Part shown: positions 37,674 through 46,756 of the stretch, piece after piece
How positions within the stretch are numbered: the first letter of the stretch is position 1
How the letters are laid out: the number at the start of each line of letters is the position of its first letter
NCBI RefSeq assembly: GCF_038397785.1
Contig: NZ_CP151642.1
Coordinates: forward strand, 744,001-808,000
From: Salinibacterium sp. TMP30
GTDB lineage: Bacteria > Actinomycetota > Actinomycetes > Actinomycetales > Microbacteriaceae
Reading direction: 5' to 3'
DNA: 64,000 nucleotides
Translations under genes and position numbers: made by a program
Notes under the pieces: generated by a model
Told to the model about the DNA's origin: nothing
What the model saw: the letters and a program-made list of their open reading frames with translations, nothing else
Databases searched by the model: none

Positions 37674-37889
37674 ATGAATCAACGCCCGTGTAGCAAGGTC
37701 TCCTGCAACGAAGAAGCCGAGTCCACTCTCACGTATGTCTACGCTGATTCGATGGCTGTTCTCGGCCCGCTGAGCTACACGGCAGAGCCCCACAGCTATG
37801 ACCTGTGTGCCCGTCACGCTGAGCGACTCTCTGTGCCTCAAGGATGGCAGGTCGTTCGCCATGTAGTTTTGGGGCATGAGCAAAGCTAA
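37674..37889 (+). CDS. DUF3499 family protein
   Basis: A 71-residue protein with the family pattern RPCSKVSCNEEAESTLTY, YADSMAVLGPL, EPHSYDLCARHAERL and a GWQVVRH C-terminus. Four conserved residues (Cys, Cys, Cys, His) could bind a metal, giving a small zinc-ribbon-like protein. ATG at 37674 has AGGGA five bases before it. It overlaps the phosphomannomutase start by 14 bases, an arrangement kept across actinomycetes. Function unknown. Confidence 0.85.
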   Translation: MNQRPCSKVSCNEEAESTLTYVYADSMAVLGPLSYTAEPHSYDLCARHAERLSVPQGWQVVRHVVLGHEQS

Positions 37890-39300
37890 CCCCATCGATC
37901 TCACCCCGTTCATTAAGGCATACGACGTTCGCGGCCTTGTCGGTTCACAGCTCACTGACGACGTGGTCGAGGCGCTCGGCGCCGCGTTTGTCGACGAAGT
38001 GGATGCCGCGGGCCACGAAATTATTGTCGGTCACGACATGCGTGATTCGTCACCGGGTTTCGCCGCGGCGTTCTCGGCGGGTGCTCGCGCGCGTGGCGGC
38101 AACGTTGTACTGATTGGGCTTTGCTCGACCGATGAGACGTATTTTGCGTCCGGATCGATGAATGCGCCTGCAGCCATGTTTACAGCGAGCCACAACCCGG
38201 CGACGTATAACGGCATCAAATTCAGTCGCGCGGGTGCCCAGGGCATCAGTTTCAACACGGGTTTGAAAGCGATCCGTGACCGCGCGCAGACCTATCTCGA
38301 GTCGGGCGTTGAGGCTGTCGCGCAGCCTGGTTCGCAGCGGGAGGTTGATGTTCTTGCCGACTACGCCGGGTACTTGCGCAAACTCGTCGATCTCAGCGGC
38401 ATCCGCCCCATGCGGGTCGTCGTAGATGCCGGTAACGGCATGGGTGGCATGACCGTGCCTGCCGTGCTCTCTACAGCGGCAGGGCTCCCGAAGCTGCCGA
38501 TCGAGATCATCCCCCTGTATTTCGAGCTCGATGGTACGTTCCCCAATCACGAAGCGAACCCCCTCGAGCCGGCAAACATTGTTGACCTTCAAAAAGCGGT
38601 GATTGAACACGGTGCAGATGTCGGGCTTGCCTTCGATGGCGATGCTGACCGGTGTTTCGTGGTCGACGAGCGCGGAAACCCGATGACTCCCAGCGCAGTG
38701 GCTGCGGTCGTGGCGCTGCGAGAAATTCAGCGAGTGCGTGCGTTGCAGCCGGAGGGCGACATCCACGTCATCCACAACCTCATCACGTCGCGCATTGTTG
38801 AAGAAACGATTAAGAATGCGGGGGCGATTCCGGTGCGTACCCATGTAGGCCACTCGCTCATCAAAGATCAGATGGCGGCAACCGGTGCGATCTTTGGTGG
38901 CGAACACTCCGCGCACTACTACTTCCGCGATTTCTGGGGTGCCGACAATGGGATGCTTGCCGCGATGCACTTGCTGGCCGAGTTTGGTTCGCAGGCGGAA
39001 CCGCTGTCGGTGATCTCGGAGCGCTATTCGCCCTACGCCAGTAGTGGGGAGATTAACTCCGTGGTCGAGGATGTCCCCGCGGCGACGGCTCGCATCCGCG
39101 AAGCTTTTGCGGACGAGGCAGAATTCGACGAACTTGACGGTCTCACGGTCACAGGAATCACGAGCGATGCGGAGCCGTTCTGGTGGTTCAACGTGCGACC
39201 GTCCAACACGGAGCCGTTGTTGCGATTGAACGCTGAAGCAGGTTCCGTTGATCAGCTTGAAAAGATTCGCGACCGCGTGCTTGCACTCATCCGCCGCTAA
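37876..39300 (+). CDS. manB: Phosphomannomutase/phosphoglucomutase
   Basis: A 474-residue alpha-D-phosphohexomutase that converts mannose-6-phosphate to mannose-1-phosphate. All four signature loops are seen: FTASHNPATYNG with the phosphoserine, DGDADRC (metal), GGEHSAHYYFRDFWGADNG (sugar) and RPSNTEPLLRLNAE (phosphate). Together with manA it makes mannose-1-phosphate for GDP-mannose. It is the last gene of the whiB2 block. Confidence 0.95.
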   Translation: MSKANPIDLTPFIKAYDVRGLVGSQLTDDVVEALGAAFVDEVDAAGHEIIVGHDMRDSSPGFAAAFSAGARARGGNVVLIGLCSTDETYFASGSMNAPAAMFTASHNPATYNGIKFSRAGAQGISFNTGLKAIRDRAQTYLESGVEAVAQPGSQREVDVLADYAGYLRKLVDLSGIRPMRVVVDAGNGMGGMTVPAVLSTAAGLPKLPIEIIPLYFELDGTFPNHEANPLEPANIVDLQKAVIEHGADVGLAFDGDADRCFVVDERGNPMTPSAVAAVVALREIQRVRALQPEGDIHVIHNLITSRIVEETIKNAGAIPVRTHVGHSLIKDQMAATGAIFGGEHSAHYYFRDFWGADNGMLAAMHLLAEFGSQAEPLSVISERYSPYASSGEINSVVEDVPAATARIREAFADEAEFDELDGLTVTGITSDAEPFWWFNVRPSNTEPLLRLNAEAGSVDQLEKIRDRVLALIRR

Positions 39301-39342
39301 CAAAGTCGGTTGGTAAGAGCGCCCGGCCCCGGAGCAGTGCGC

Positions 39343-40203
39343 CTAGCCGCGATCGCTCGGAAACCCGCGTGGAACGCTAGTAAGGGCAGGCTCCAGAGCG
39401 CCTCTCCGGCGTTTTTCACCCGTAAGTGCAACGGTCTCACGCTCTCGCCGCACAGCGCTGACCGCAGAAAGAAAGATCTCGGGCTCAACATGCGGTAGCG
39501 GTGACACGTAGGTGGAGGCCTCGTTGGCGAGGCTGGCCGCGTGCTGTCGACGCGTGACCGCGGTGTAGCCGGGTGCCGCAACTAAGAAATGTGAGATGCG
39601 CCGCGCTAGGGCATCCGGCATCTTGGCAACGTCAGCAGTGCGCGCCCATTCGGCCAACTGGCCGGGGAGTTGCACAACAGGGTTGGCAAACTTGGTGACG
39701 CGCTCGTACTGGCTGTAAGTTCCGGCAACGAGATCACCGAGGCGCTGAGCGCGAGTGTTGAGCAGTCCAACGATCGCCGCGAAACCGCCGACGGTCATGA
39801 AGATTTCGAGCACACCAAGAAGCGCGCGGATGAAGGCGTGACGAAATCCGATCGCGCCACCATCGTTGCGAACGATGCGCGCACCGATCGCGAGTTTGCC
39901 GAGCGATTTTCCCCGACTCAGCGTTTCAACAGCAGTGGGGATCACGACGAGGCAGATCACGAGAGAACTCACCGTCAGAGCCTGACCAATGGCGGTATCG
40001 AGGCCGGCATTGGTCGCGAATGCAAACGACCCGATGAGAAGCCCGACGAGAGCCGCACCGTAGACCAGAAAGTCGATGATCGAACCGGCCGCACGCAACA
40101 CAAAACTTGCCGAACGAAGCTCCAACGCGACCGCTTCGCCGGTCACCAACTCGTCAGGTTCATCGTCGTACGTGAGAGTGTTGCTCAATTGTGGGCTCGG
40201 CAT
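39343..40203 (-). CDS. RDD family membrane protein
   Basis: A 286-residue protein with an N-terminal RDD domain: three membrane helices, the Arg of FVLRAAGSIIDFLVYG, and GKSLGKLAIGARIVRNDGG before the third helix. The C-terminal 110 residues are soluble. Its start codon overlaps the divergent SpoIIM-family reading frame, so the two share one control region. The RDD/SpoIIM pair next to MoxR-DUF58 is a common actinobacterial arrangement; its function is not established. Confidence 0.88.
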   Translation of the reverse strand: MPSPQLSNTLTYDDEPDELVTGEAVALELRSASFVLRAAGSIIDFLVYGAALVGLLIGSFAFATNAGLDTAIGQALTVSSLVICLVVIPTAVETLSRGKSLGKLAIGARIVRNDGGAIGFRHAFIRALLGVLEIFMTVGGFAAIVGLLNTRAQRLGDLVAGTYSQYERVTKFANPVVQLPGQLAEWARTADVAKMPDALARRISHFLVAAPGYTAVTRRQHAASLANEASTYVSPLPHVEPEIFLSAVSAVRRERETVALTGEKRRRGALEPALTSVPRGFPSDRG

Positions 40204-41215
40204 GACATCATTTAAGCAGATGGATCTCGACTCGTACTCAGCCGCGCACCGCGAAGACTGGGATCGCCTTGCCCAATTGGGGTCGCAACGCCGACTTTCC
40301 GGGGGTGAAGTCGATGAACTTATCGACCTCTATCAGTCGGGGGCAACCAATCTTTCGGCCATGAAAACCAGCGCCGGACAGTCAGCACAGGCTGATCGGT
40401 TGTCGTTGACACTCAGTCGTGCACGCTTGCGTTTCACTGGTGCATCCGCAAACGTGTTGAGCCAATTGCCGCAGTTCTTTGTGGCCCAGCTGCCAGCCGC
40501 GCTCTATCGGGTGCGATGGATGTCGTTGGTGCTGGCCGCCGTCACTTTCTTTGTTGGGTTCCTTTTTGCGTGGTGGGCGATCTCTAATCCGCAAGTGCTC
40601 GCCAATTTTGGTACCCCGGCTGAGCGCGAGGCTCTTGCCCGGGATGACTTCGTCGGCTACTACTCCGAGTTCTCGGGTGGGTCATTCACCGGTTTCGTCT
40701 GGACCAATAACGCGTGGATAGCAACTCAGTCGATCGCGTTCGGAATTGTCGGCGTCTACGTGCCCTACCTGCTGTTCAACACCGCTCAGCAACTCGGATT
40801 CACCGCGGCGATCATGAACGAATTTGATCGCCTCGATGTCTTTTTTCTCTACATCGCGCCACACGGTCAACTAGAGCTTTACGCGATTTTCGTCGCAGGT
40901 GCCGCCGGAATGATGATTTTCTGGTCGTGGGTCGCTCCCGGCGCTCGAACCCGCGCACAGGCGCTCGCCCAAGACGGTCGCGCGCTGTTTACGATCGTCG
41001 TGGGGTTGATTCTCGCACTGCTTGTTTCTGGCATCATCGAGGGCTACGTGACACGTCAAGATTGGCCGTGGCCCCTCAAGATCGGCATCGGCACTATCGC
41101 CCTCGCCGGCTTCTTGGGGTACCAGTGGATTCTGGGCGGGCGCAGTGCTCGCGCCGGTAATACGGGCGATCTCAGCGAATTTGATGCGGGCGCAATCCAC
41201 ATCGTCGCCGACTAG
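40202..41215 (+). CDS. Stage II sporulation protein M (SpoIIM/DUF95) family membrane protein
   Basis: A 337-residue protein (331 if ATG 40220, MDLDSYSAAHREDW, is the true start, which fits relatives best). A helical N-terminus (LIDLYQSGATNLSAMK) is followed by about five membrane segments; NNAWIATQSIAFGIVGVY and LELYAIFVAGAAGMMIFW are typical of the SpoIIM domain. Despite the name no sporulation genes are present, and non-sporulating actinomycetes carry this family widely. The nearly head-to-head start with the RDD gene suggests joint expression. Confidence 0.88.
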   Translation: MTSFKQMDLDSYSAAHREDWDRLAQLGSQRRLSGGEVDELIDLYQSGATNLSAMKTSAGQSAQADRLSLTLSRARLRFTGASANVLSQLPQFFVAQLPAALYRVRWMSLVLAAVTFFVGFLFAWWAISNPQVLANFGTPAEREALARDDFVGYYSEFSGGSFTGFVWTNNAWIATQSIAFGIVGVYVPYLLFNTAQQLGFTAAIMNEFDRLDVFFLYIAPHGQLELYAIFVAGAAGMMIFWSWVAPGARTRAQALAQDGRALFTIVVGLILALLVSGIIEGYVTRQDWPWPLKIGIGTIALAGFLGYQWILGGRSARAGNTGDLSEFDAGAIHIVAD

Positions 41216-41283
41216 CTGAACTGAGTCATTACGCTGGCGACGCCCAGCTGACCGGGATGCCCGCGGAACTCCAGCGCGCCCAA

Positions 41284-42576
41284 CTAGAGCTTGCCTGCTG
41301 CTTTCAGCGCGATGTAGTGGTCGGCGAGGGCGAGCGGCAACTCGGTGGGGCGCTTCGACACGACGGATGCTCCGAGCTGGTTGATTGCGGTAGCCACTCG
41401 AGACTGATCGAGCAGCGCGCGCTCGGCAGCGCCGGCGTGGTAAACCGCGTCACGGTTCGAACGGTCGTGGGTCGCATCCACAATCGATGGGTCAGCGACC
41501 GACGCCACCACAACAGTGTGTTTGGCAGTCAGTTGAGGAAGCATGGCGAGCAGGCCGCGACTCGCGCCCGGCGATTCCGCTGTGGTGGCGAGCACAACGA
41601 GCGCACGCTGTGAGGTGGCTTGGCGCACAAGGCCAGGCACTGAGTTCCAGTCCATCTCGATGAGTTCTGGTTGCACCGGTGCCATACTATTGACCATTTT
41701 TGAGAGCAAATCGGGGCCGCTGGCTCCTTGCACACGGGCCCGAACGCGGCGGTCATAGATGAGGAAGTCCACGTGGTCGCCGGCGCTGGAGGCAAGCGCA
41801 GCTAGCAGCAGCGCCGACTCGAACGCCGTATCGATGCGCGGCTCGTCGTCGATGCGGGCGGCAGAAGTACGGCCGCTGTCGACAACAATTACTACCCGTC
41901 GGTCGCGTTCAGGGCGCCAGGTGCGAACGACAAGTTCCGAACGTCGTGCCGTTGCCCGCCAGTCGATGGACCGCACATCGTCGCCTCGAACGTAATCACG
42001 CAGGCTGTCGAATTCTGTTCCTTGACCGCGAATCATGACGCTGGTGGCGCCATCCAGTTCACGCAGCCTAGCCAGGCGAGAGGGGAGATGTTTGCGCGAA
42101 TTGAACGGCGGGAGCACGGTGAACGACCCGGGAACGACGACGGTGGTCTGTCGAGCGATGAGCCGGAGCGGCCCATAGGAACGCACGGTGATATGTGCGG
42201 CCTCACGTGTTCCTCGACGGAGCGGGGTGAGCACTGTGGTGAGCTCACGCCGTTCCCGCGCGGGCACAGTCAGTGGTGCCCGGTTGGTGTGTGCACCCGC
42301 GGAGGGTTGCCATCCATCGCGCACGATTGCGCGCAAACGCCGACCCGAGGGGTTGGTAATGCGCAACTGTGCGCTCGTTGTTTCGCCGAGGCGCAGACGA
42401 TCGGGGGAGGTGCGCTCGAAGCGCAGCGAACGCACTGACACCGCGAATGCCATGTCGATGAGCCCCAGCGCGACCGCAAAAAGGATCCACAAGACCAGCA
42501 CTACGGGTTCGCCTGTGATGACGATCGGAACAACACCGATCGCCACAAGAGCTACGAACCATCCGGAAAGCGCCAT
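41284..42576 (-). CDS. DUF58 domain protein (MoxR partner)
   Basis: A 430-residue protein with two N-terminal membrane helices, a beta-rich middle and the DUF58 core REYVRGDD-like (RDYVRGDDVRSIDWRATAR), then a von Willebrand A-like domain beginning VVIVVDSGRTS with a partial metal-adhesion site. It is the last gene of a five-gene minus-strand operon and starts two bases after the MoxR stop. DUF58 proteins act with MoxR ATPases in assembly or chaperone-like roles; the client is unknown here. Confidence 0.9.
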   Translation of the reverse strand: MALSGWFVALVAIGVVPIVITGEPVVLVLWILFAVALGLIDMAFAVSVRSLRFERTSPDRLRLGETTSAQLRITNPSGRRLRAIVRDGWQPSAGAHTNRAPLTVPARERRELTTVLTPLRRGTREAAHITVRSYGPLRLIARQTTVVVPGSFTVLPPFNSRKHLPSRLARLRELDGATSVMIRGQGTEFDSLRDYVRGDDVRSIDWRATARRSELVVRTWRPERDRRVVIVVDSGRTSAARIDDEPRIDTAFESALLLAALASSAGDHVDFLIYDRRVRARVQGASGPDLLSKMVNSMAPVQPELIEMDWNSVPGLVRQATSQRALVVLATTAESPGASRGLLAMLPQLTAKHTVVVASVADPSIVDATHDRSNRDAVYHAGAAERALLDQSRVATAINQLGASVVSKRPTELPLALADHYIALKAAGKL

Positions 42577-42578
42577 TG

Positions 42579-43535
42579 TTAGATCGGTACCTGCACTTGC
42601 TGCACAATCGACCGCAGGATGACATCCGAAGAGACACCTTCAAGTTCGGCTTCTGGCCGAAGCTGGATGCGGTGGCGAAGCACCGGCAACACCATGCTCT
42701 GAATGTGGTCGGGAGTGATTGCGTCTGCACCGGTGAGCCAGGCCCACGCCTTTGCGGCCGAAATGAGTGCAATCGCACCACGGGGACTCACGCCAAGTTT
42801 GACCGACGGGCTCTGGCGGGTGGCGCGCGCGAGGTCGACCGCGTAGGCGATGACATCCGGACTCGAGCCGACACGGGCGACCGCGGCCTGTGCCTGGGCG
42901 AGCATTGCCGCATCAAGCACCGGAGTGACACCTGCTGCCGCCAAATCGCGGGGGTTGAAGCCCGCAGCGTGGCGAGTGAGAACTTCAATCTCGGCATCGC
43001 GTTCGGGCAGATCGAGCACGAGCTTGAGAAGAAAACGGTCGAGTTGAGCCTCGGGCAGCGTGTAGGTGCCTTCGTATTCGATGGGGTTCATTGTTGCGGC
43101 GACCATGAACGGTGCCGGCAACTTCAGAGACTTGCCATCGACTGAGACTTGCCGTTCTTCCATTGCCTCGAGCAGCGACGATTGTGTCTTGGGCGGTGTG
43201 CGGTTGATCTCGTCGGCGAGCAAAATATTGGTGAACACTGGCCCGTTGCGAAACTCAAATTCGCCAGCCTGGGAATCGTAGACAAGTGAACCAGTGACAT
43301 CGCCGGGCATGAGATCGGGCGTGAACTGTATGCGCTTGGTGTCGAGCTGCAGTGCTCGGCTGAGGGTGCGAACCAGTAGCGTTTTAGCGACACCGGGAAC
43401 GCCTTCAAGAAGCACGTGCCCACCGGTCAGTAGGGCGATCGTGAGTCCGGTGACCGCAGCATCCTGACCGACAACGGCCTTGCCTACTTCGGTGCGGAGT
43501 TGAGTGAATGCGTGCCGCAGTTGCTCGTCAGTCAT
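42579..43535 (-). CDS. MoxR-family AAA+ ATPase
   Basis: A 318-residue ATPase. Walker A is LLEGVPGVAKT, Walker B is ILLADEINRTPPKTQ, sensor 1 lies at ATMNPIEYEGTYTLPEAQLDRF, and the C-terminal lid has SPRGAIALISAAKAWA with the sensor 2 Arg. MoxR proteins are hexameric chaperone-like ATPases that act through vWA or DUF58 partners, and such a partner is encoded directly downstream. Confidence 0.95.
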   Translation of the reverse strand: MTDEQLRHAFTQLRTEVGKAVVGQDAAVTGLTIALLTGGHVLLEGVPGVAKTLLVRTLSRALQLDTKRIQFTPDLMPGDVTGSLVYDSQAGEFEFRNGPVFTNILLADEINRTPPKTQSSLLEAMEERQVSVDGKSLKLPAPFMVAATMNPIEYEGTYTLPEAQLDRFLLKLVLDLPERDAEIEVLTRHAAGFNPRDLAAAGVTPVLDAAMLAQAQAAVARVGSSPDVIAYAVDLARATRQSPSVKLGVSPRGAIALISAAKAWAWLTGADAITPDHIQSMVLPVLRHRIQLRPEAELEGVSSDVILRSIVQQVQVPI

Positions 43536-43595
43536 ATCTCGATTCTTCTCTATCTCTGGCTTGGTGGTGCTCTGAATGGGGATGGCGCTGAGTGT

Positions 43596-44774
43596 TTAGG
43601 TGGGGCGGATTGCAGACGCTACTCGTTGCTCTAGCGCGAGCAGTTCATCCGAAAGAGAAAGCAGCTCGCTGTCGTTGGCAGGGTCCGCGTCAACGAGCAG
43701 TATCCGCAGCTGCACGACGGGCTGGTCGATGAGCGTGGCGATTCGGTTAATGACGTCATCAACGGATGCTGTGCTCGCCATGCCACACAGCACGGCCAGT
43801 CGCCGGATTGATCCAATCCGCAGCGCGTCTAGGGTGTGAAGTCGCGCTGCGGTCTTTTCGTACAGTCGCGCGCGGCCCTGCATTGTTTCACTCGAGTGCA
43901 CAGTCACTGGCAGTTTTTCGATGACGAGAGGCCCGAATCTGCGGCCACGCCAGAGTGCGGCGGTCACCAACGTAAGCGCAGTCAGCCAGACAACGGGCAG
44001 CACCCAGTCGGGAGCGAGCTCATCGTAGGTTTTTACTCCACCGTTGTCTGCCACATCCGCAAAGCTGGGGGTATACCAGACGACGGTGTCATGTTGGCCA
44101 AGCAATTGCAGGGAAAAGGCAGCGTTGTCTGCGGAGATGATGTCGCCGTTGGTGAGGGCATCGGTTGCGCCGAGCAGCAGTAGTTCGGTGTCGCCTCGGT
44201 CGAGAGAGATGAAGCCATAGCCGTCGTCCTCGTTTCCGTAGCACTCGGTGGCACCAGCATCACTGTCGATTACTCGCAGGCTGGAAGGGCCAGCAGTGAT
44301 TTCGGGTGCTGTCGCTGCCAGGGTTGCCGTGCATGACGCGGGCACGGTGCCACTGCCCGCGCCAGCCTGAGCAACTTCGGGGGCAATAGCGAGAAGTGCA
44401 GCGAGGTTGGGCTGAGCGAAGATAACGGTGCGGGCAAGAGCCGAAGCTTCTCTGGTCTGATCGTCAGTGAGATAGCCGTCAAAGTTGGTGAAGAAGAGAG
44501 TGCTGTTGCCTGCCGCTGTCAGCTCGTCACGAGTATCACTGAGGCTAGTTGTGACAACCACGTCGACACCCTGTTGCCGCAGAACCTCAGCGAGCGCGAG
44601 TGTTCCCGATTCGCGAGGGCTTGTGGGGTCGAGGGGAGGCCCTTCGACCGCAGTTCCTGCGAGGTTCAGGCTGGCAAGTGCCACGCCCAAGAGGAAGGCT
44701 GCGGCGATGACCCAGAACAGTGTCCGCTTGAGAGTCGTGCGGATGCGCGGGGTGACTACCGTTGGCGCGCTCAC
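43596..44774 (-). CDS. DUF4350 domain membrane protein
   Basis: A 392-residue protein with a first membrane helix at about 14-34, an extracytoplasmic DUF4350 domain starting LDPTSPRESGTLALAEVLRQQGVDV, a second helix near residues 255-275 (PVVWLTALTLVTAALWRG) and a cytoplasmic tail. DUF4350 is usually found between DUF4129 and MoxR genes as here. It overlaps the DUF4129 stop by four bases. Function unknown; likely a membrane part of the same complex. Confidence 0.85.
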   Translation of the reverse strand: MSAPTVVTPRIRTTLKRTLFWVIAAAFLLGVALASLNLAGTAVEGPPLDPTSPRESGTLALAEVLRQQGVDVVVTTSLSDTRDELTAAGNSTLFFTNFDGYLTDDQTREASALARTVIFAQPNLAALLAIAPEVAQAGAGSGTVPASCTATLAATAPEITAGPSSLRVIDSDAGATECYGNEDDGYGFISLDRGDTELLLLGATDALTNGDIISADNAAFSLQLLGQHDTVVWYTPSFADVADNGGVKTYDELAPDWVLPVVWLTALTLVTAALWRGRRFGPLVIEKLPVTVHSSETMQGRARLYEKTAARLHTLDALRIGSIRRLAVLCGMASTASVDDVINRIATLIDQPVVQLRILLVDADPANDSELLSLSDELLALEQRVASAIRPT

Positions 44775-45469
44775 AGTGGAACCTCTGCGAGGTTGGGCTT
44801 GGCTGCTCGAATACGAGACTCCAGGGCCCGAAGCTGCTCATATTGAGCGCGGGTAGCAGGCTTGCGCATATAGCGGACGAGGTCGAAGATGTCGGCGCTG
44901 TGGGTAAGTTCGTCGCCACACTCCGGGAGAACGCGAGCTGCGCGCACAGCAAAGCCGCGGGCGGTAGTGCCGGGAGTCGTGGTGACCAGGGTGCGTTCGG
45001 AGAGCCCGCGAGCGATTGCGCGGAACATATCGGCAACGGCACTGTCACAATCGTCGCGGGCTGCGGCCTGTTCTGCGGCATCCCGCAGCTGGGCGGAAGT
45101 TCGGGCATCAGCCTCACCGAACAGAATCGCATCGTGGCGACTCTTACGGTTGAGGCGGGGGATGCCGTAAAGGACGACGGCGGCGATGATCGCGATCGCC
45201 ACAAGCGCGATGAGAACGACGAGCACAATGGTGGGGATGGCGTTTCCATCGCCAATGGTCAGCGACGCAAGCCAGTCGCTGAATGCTTTTGACACGCGGT
45301 CGAACAGTGTCGGTTTGGCTGCCTGATAGGGGGCTTTCGACAGCTCGTTGATGAGCCACTCGGTCGCTTGACCGGAGTCTGGCTCAACAGGCACCTCGCG
45401 AGTTGCCGCGTGCGCAAACCAGGGGTGCACAGTTGCGGGCGCGGTTGACGTAAGAGTCACTAGGGTCAT
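44771..45469 (-). CDS. DUF4129 domain membrane protein
   Basis: A 232-residue protein with an N-terminal signal-like helix, a membrane helix at about residues 75-98 and a cytoplasmic DUF4129 domain containing AVADMFRAIARGLSER, TARGFAVRA and a C-terminal FDLVRYMRKPATRAQYEQL. The last motif is the usual domain hallmark. It overlaps both neighbours by four bases, so translation through the operon is tightly coupled. Confidence 0.85.
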   Translation of the reverse strand: MTLVTLTSTAPATVHPWFAHAATREVPVEPDSGQATEWLINELSKAPYQAAKPTLFDRVSKAFSDWLASLTIGDGNAIPTIVLVVLIALVAIAIIAAVVLYGIPRLNRKSRHDAILFGEADARTSAQLRDAAEQAAARDDCDSAVADMFRAIARGLSERTLVTTTPGTTARGFAVRAARVLPECGDELTHSADIFDLVRYMRKPATRAQYEQLRALESRIRAAKPNLAEVPL

Positions 45470-46635
45470 GAAGCTGCGTACGGTGATGGCTCGCTTGAGT
45501 GCGTAGCGGTGCTCCCACCTGTGAGGTAGGGATCAGCTACGGAGTTGTCGCCAGCGTTACGGGCTTCAACAAATCGCGTGAGTTCGAGGTCGAAGCCTTC
45601 TGTGCGCATCCGCAGATCGATGTACAACAGCGCGGGTGCTGCTGACTGAATGATGATGGTGACTGCGCCGATCGCTACCGAAAGAATCACCGTGAGAATG
45701 TAGAGCCCGATGAACGCAGCTACAGCGGTGTCTTCGTTGCCGGTGGGGTTGAGTAAACCTACGCCGAGACCGCCAATGAAGCTCAGGGGCGCCGTCACAA
45801 CGCTTGACACTGTTTGCACGATCACGATGATCAGGGCGAGGATGCCGAAGGTGCGCCAGAAGCTTCCAGAAACGAGTGACCATGAGCGGCGGATGGCGCG
45901 GCCCAGGGTTAGCCGTTCGATCATGAGTGCACTGGGAACGAGAGCGAGGAACGTGCCGAGCCAGGCCATGAGCGCGATCCCGATGACGATGCCGGCGAGA
46001 ACAGCGAGCACGCCGAATACGGTTCCCGCGGTTCCGCCGATGGCAAAGAAGAGTGCCACGACAAAGCTGAAAACAACAATTCCGATGAACGTAGCAATTG
46101 CGACGAGGGCAGACCAGCCGATGAGGGCCCACAGCCGGCCCTTTGCCGCGTTCCAGAGGCCGCGCAAGCGCAACTTTTCGCCGACAGCTCCCCGTGCAAC
46201 CTCGAGGGAGACAATTCCTTGAAGAATTGAGCCGCCGACAAGTGAGAGCGTTACGGCGAAGAGTGCGGCAAGAATGACGCCTGCCGTTGCACCGGCTTCG
46301 ATGGTTGCGGCATCTGCTTCGCTTGCGCTGAGGGTGCGGTCGATCCCGGAGACGGTGATGATGCCGACCAATACGAGCGACAAAACAGTAATAATGCCCA
46401 TGATGATCAGCGAGAGCCCAAAGATGGGGCGCGGATTGCGGCGTAGCACCATCAGCGACGCTGAGAGGATCGTGCCGAGAGTCATGGGTCGAAGAGGAAT
46501 GAGTCCTGGCTTGGGTGGGGGAGTCCAGCTCGGCGCCGGTGCAGCGAACTGCGGAGATTCTTGGGGAGCATACGGCTGTGGCTCACCGGTTACACCGGCA
46601 CTATCTGGCGACTGCCACGGACTGTTATTGCTCAC
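45466..46635 (-). CDS. Polytopic membrane protein (GDPD membrane-domain-like)
   Basis: A 389-residue protein. The first 50 residues are proline- and glutamine-rich and cytoplasmic (APSWTPPPKPGLIPLRPMTLGTI); then come about six hydrophobic segments, with RPMTLGTILSASLMVLRRNP and a C-terminal YIDLRMRTEGFDLELTRF typical of the family that resembles the membrane part of glycerophosphodiester phosphodiesterases. No catalytic domain is attached. GTG at 46635 has AAAGGTG four bases upstream. It leads the DUF4129-DUF4350-MoxR-DUF58 operon and is divergent from mtrA. Confidence 0.8.
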   Translation of the reverse strand: MSNNSPWQSPDSAGVTGEPQPYAPQESPQFAAPAPSWTPPPKPGLIPLRPMTLGTILSASLMVLRRNPRPIFGLSLIIMGIITVLSLVLVGIITVSGIDRTLSASEADAATIEAGATAGVILAALFAVTLSLVGGSILQGIVSLEVARGAVGEKLRLRGLWNAAKGRLWALIGWSALVAIATFIGIVVFSFVVALFFAIGGTAGTVFGVLAVLAGIVIGIALMAWLGTFLALVPSALMIERLTLGRAIRRSWSLVSGSFWRTFGILALIIVIVQTVSSVVTAPLSFIGGLGVGLLNPTGNEDTAVAAFIGLYILTVILSVAIGAVTIIIQSAAPALLYIDLRMRTEGFDLELTRFVEARNAGDNSVADPYLTGGSTATHSSEPSPYAAS

Positions 46636-46756
46636 GTTTCACCTTTGATTTTTTTGCCTAATCCTATTCAATCGCAATCATGCTTTCACACTCGACTACT
46701 CTTATGCGAAAGCTTCTCACTCTGTTAGCCCGAGAGCTAGAAAGTATCGAGGACAC

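Noticed and set aside
38050-39303. 417-codon minus-strand open frame opposite manB
   Set aside because: manB shows all four phosphohexomutase loops; the opposite frame is a high-G+C shadow without homology or ribosome site.
40202-41215. Sporulation function for the SpoIIM-like protein
   Set aside because: The SpoIIM domain is widespread in non-sporulating actinomycetes and no other sporulation gene is seen.
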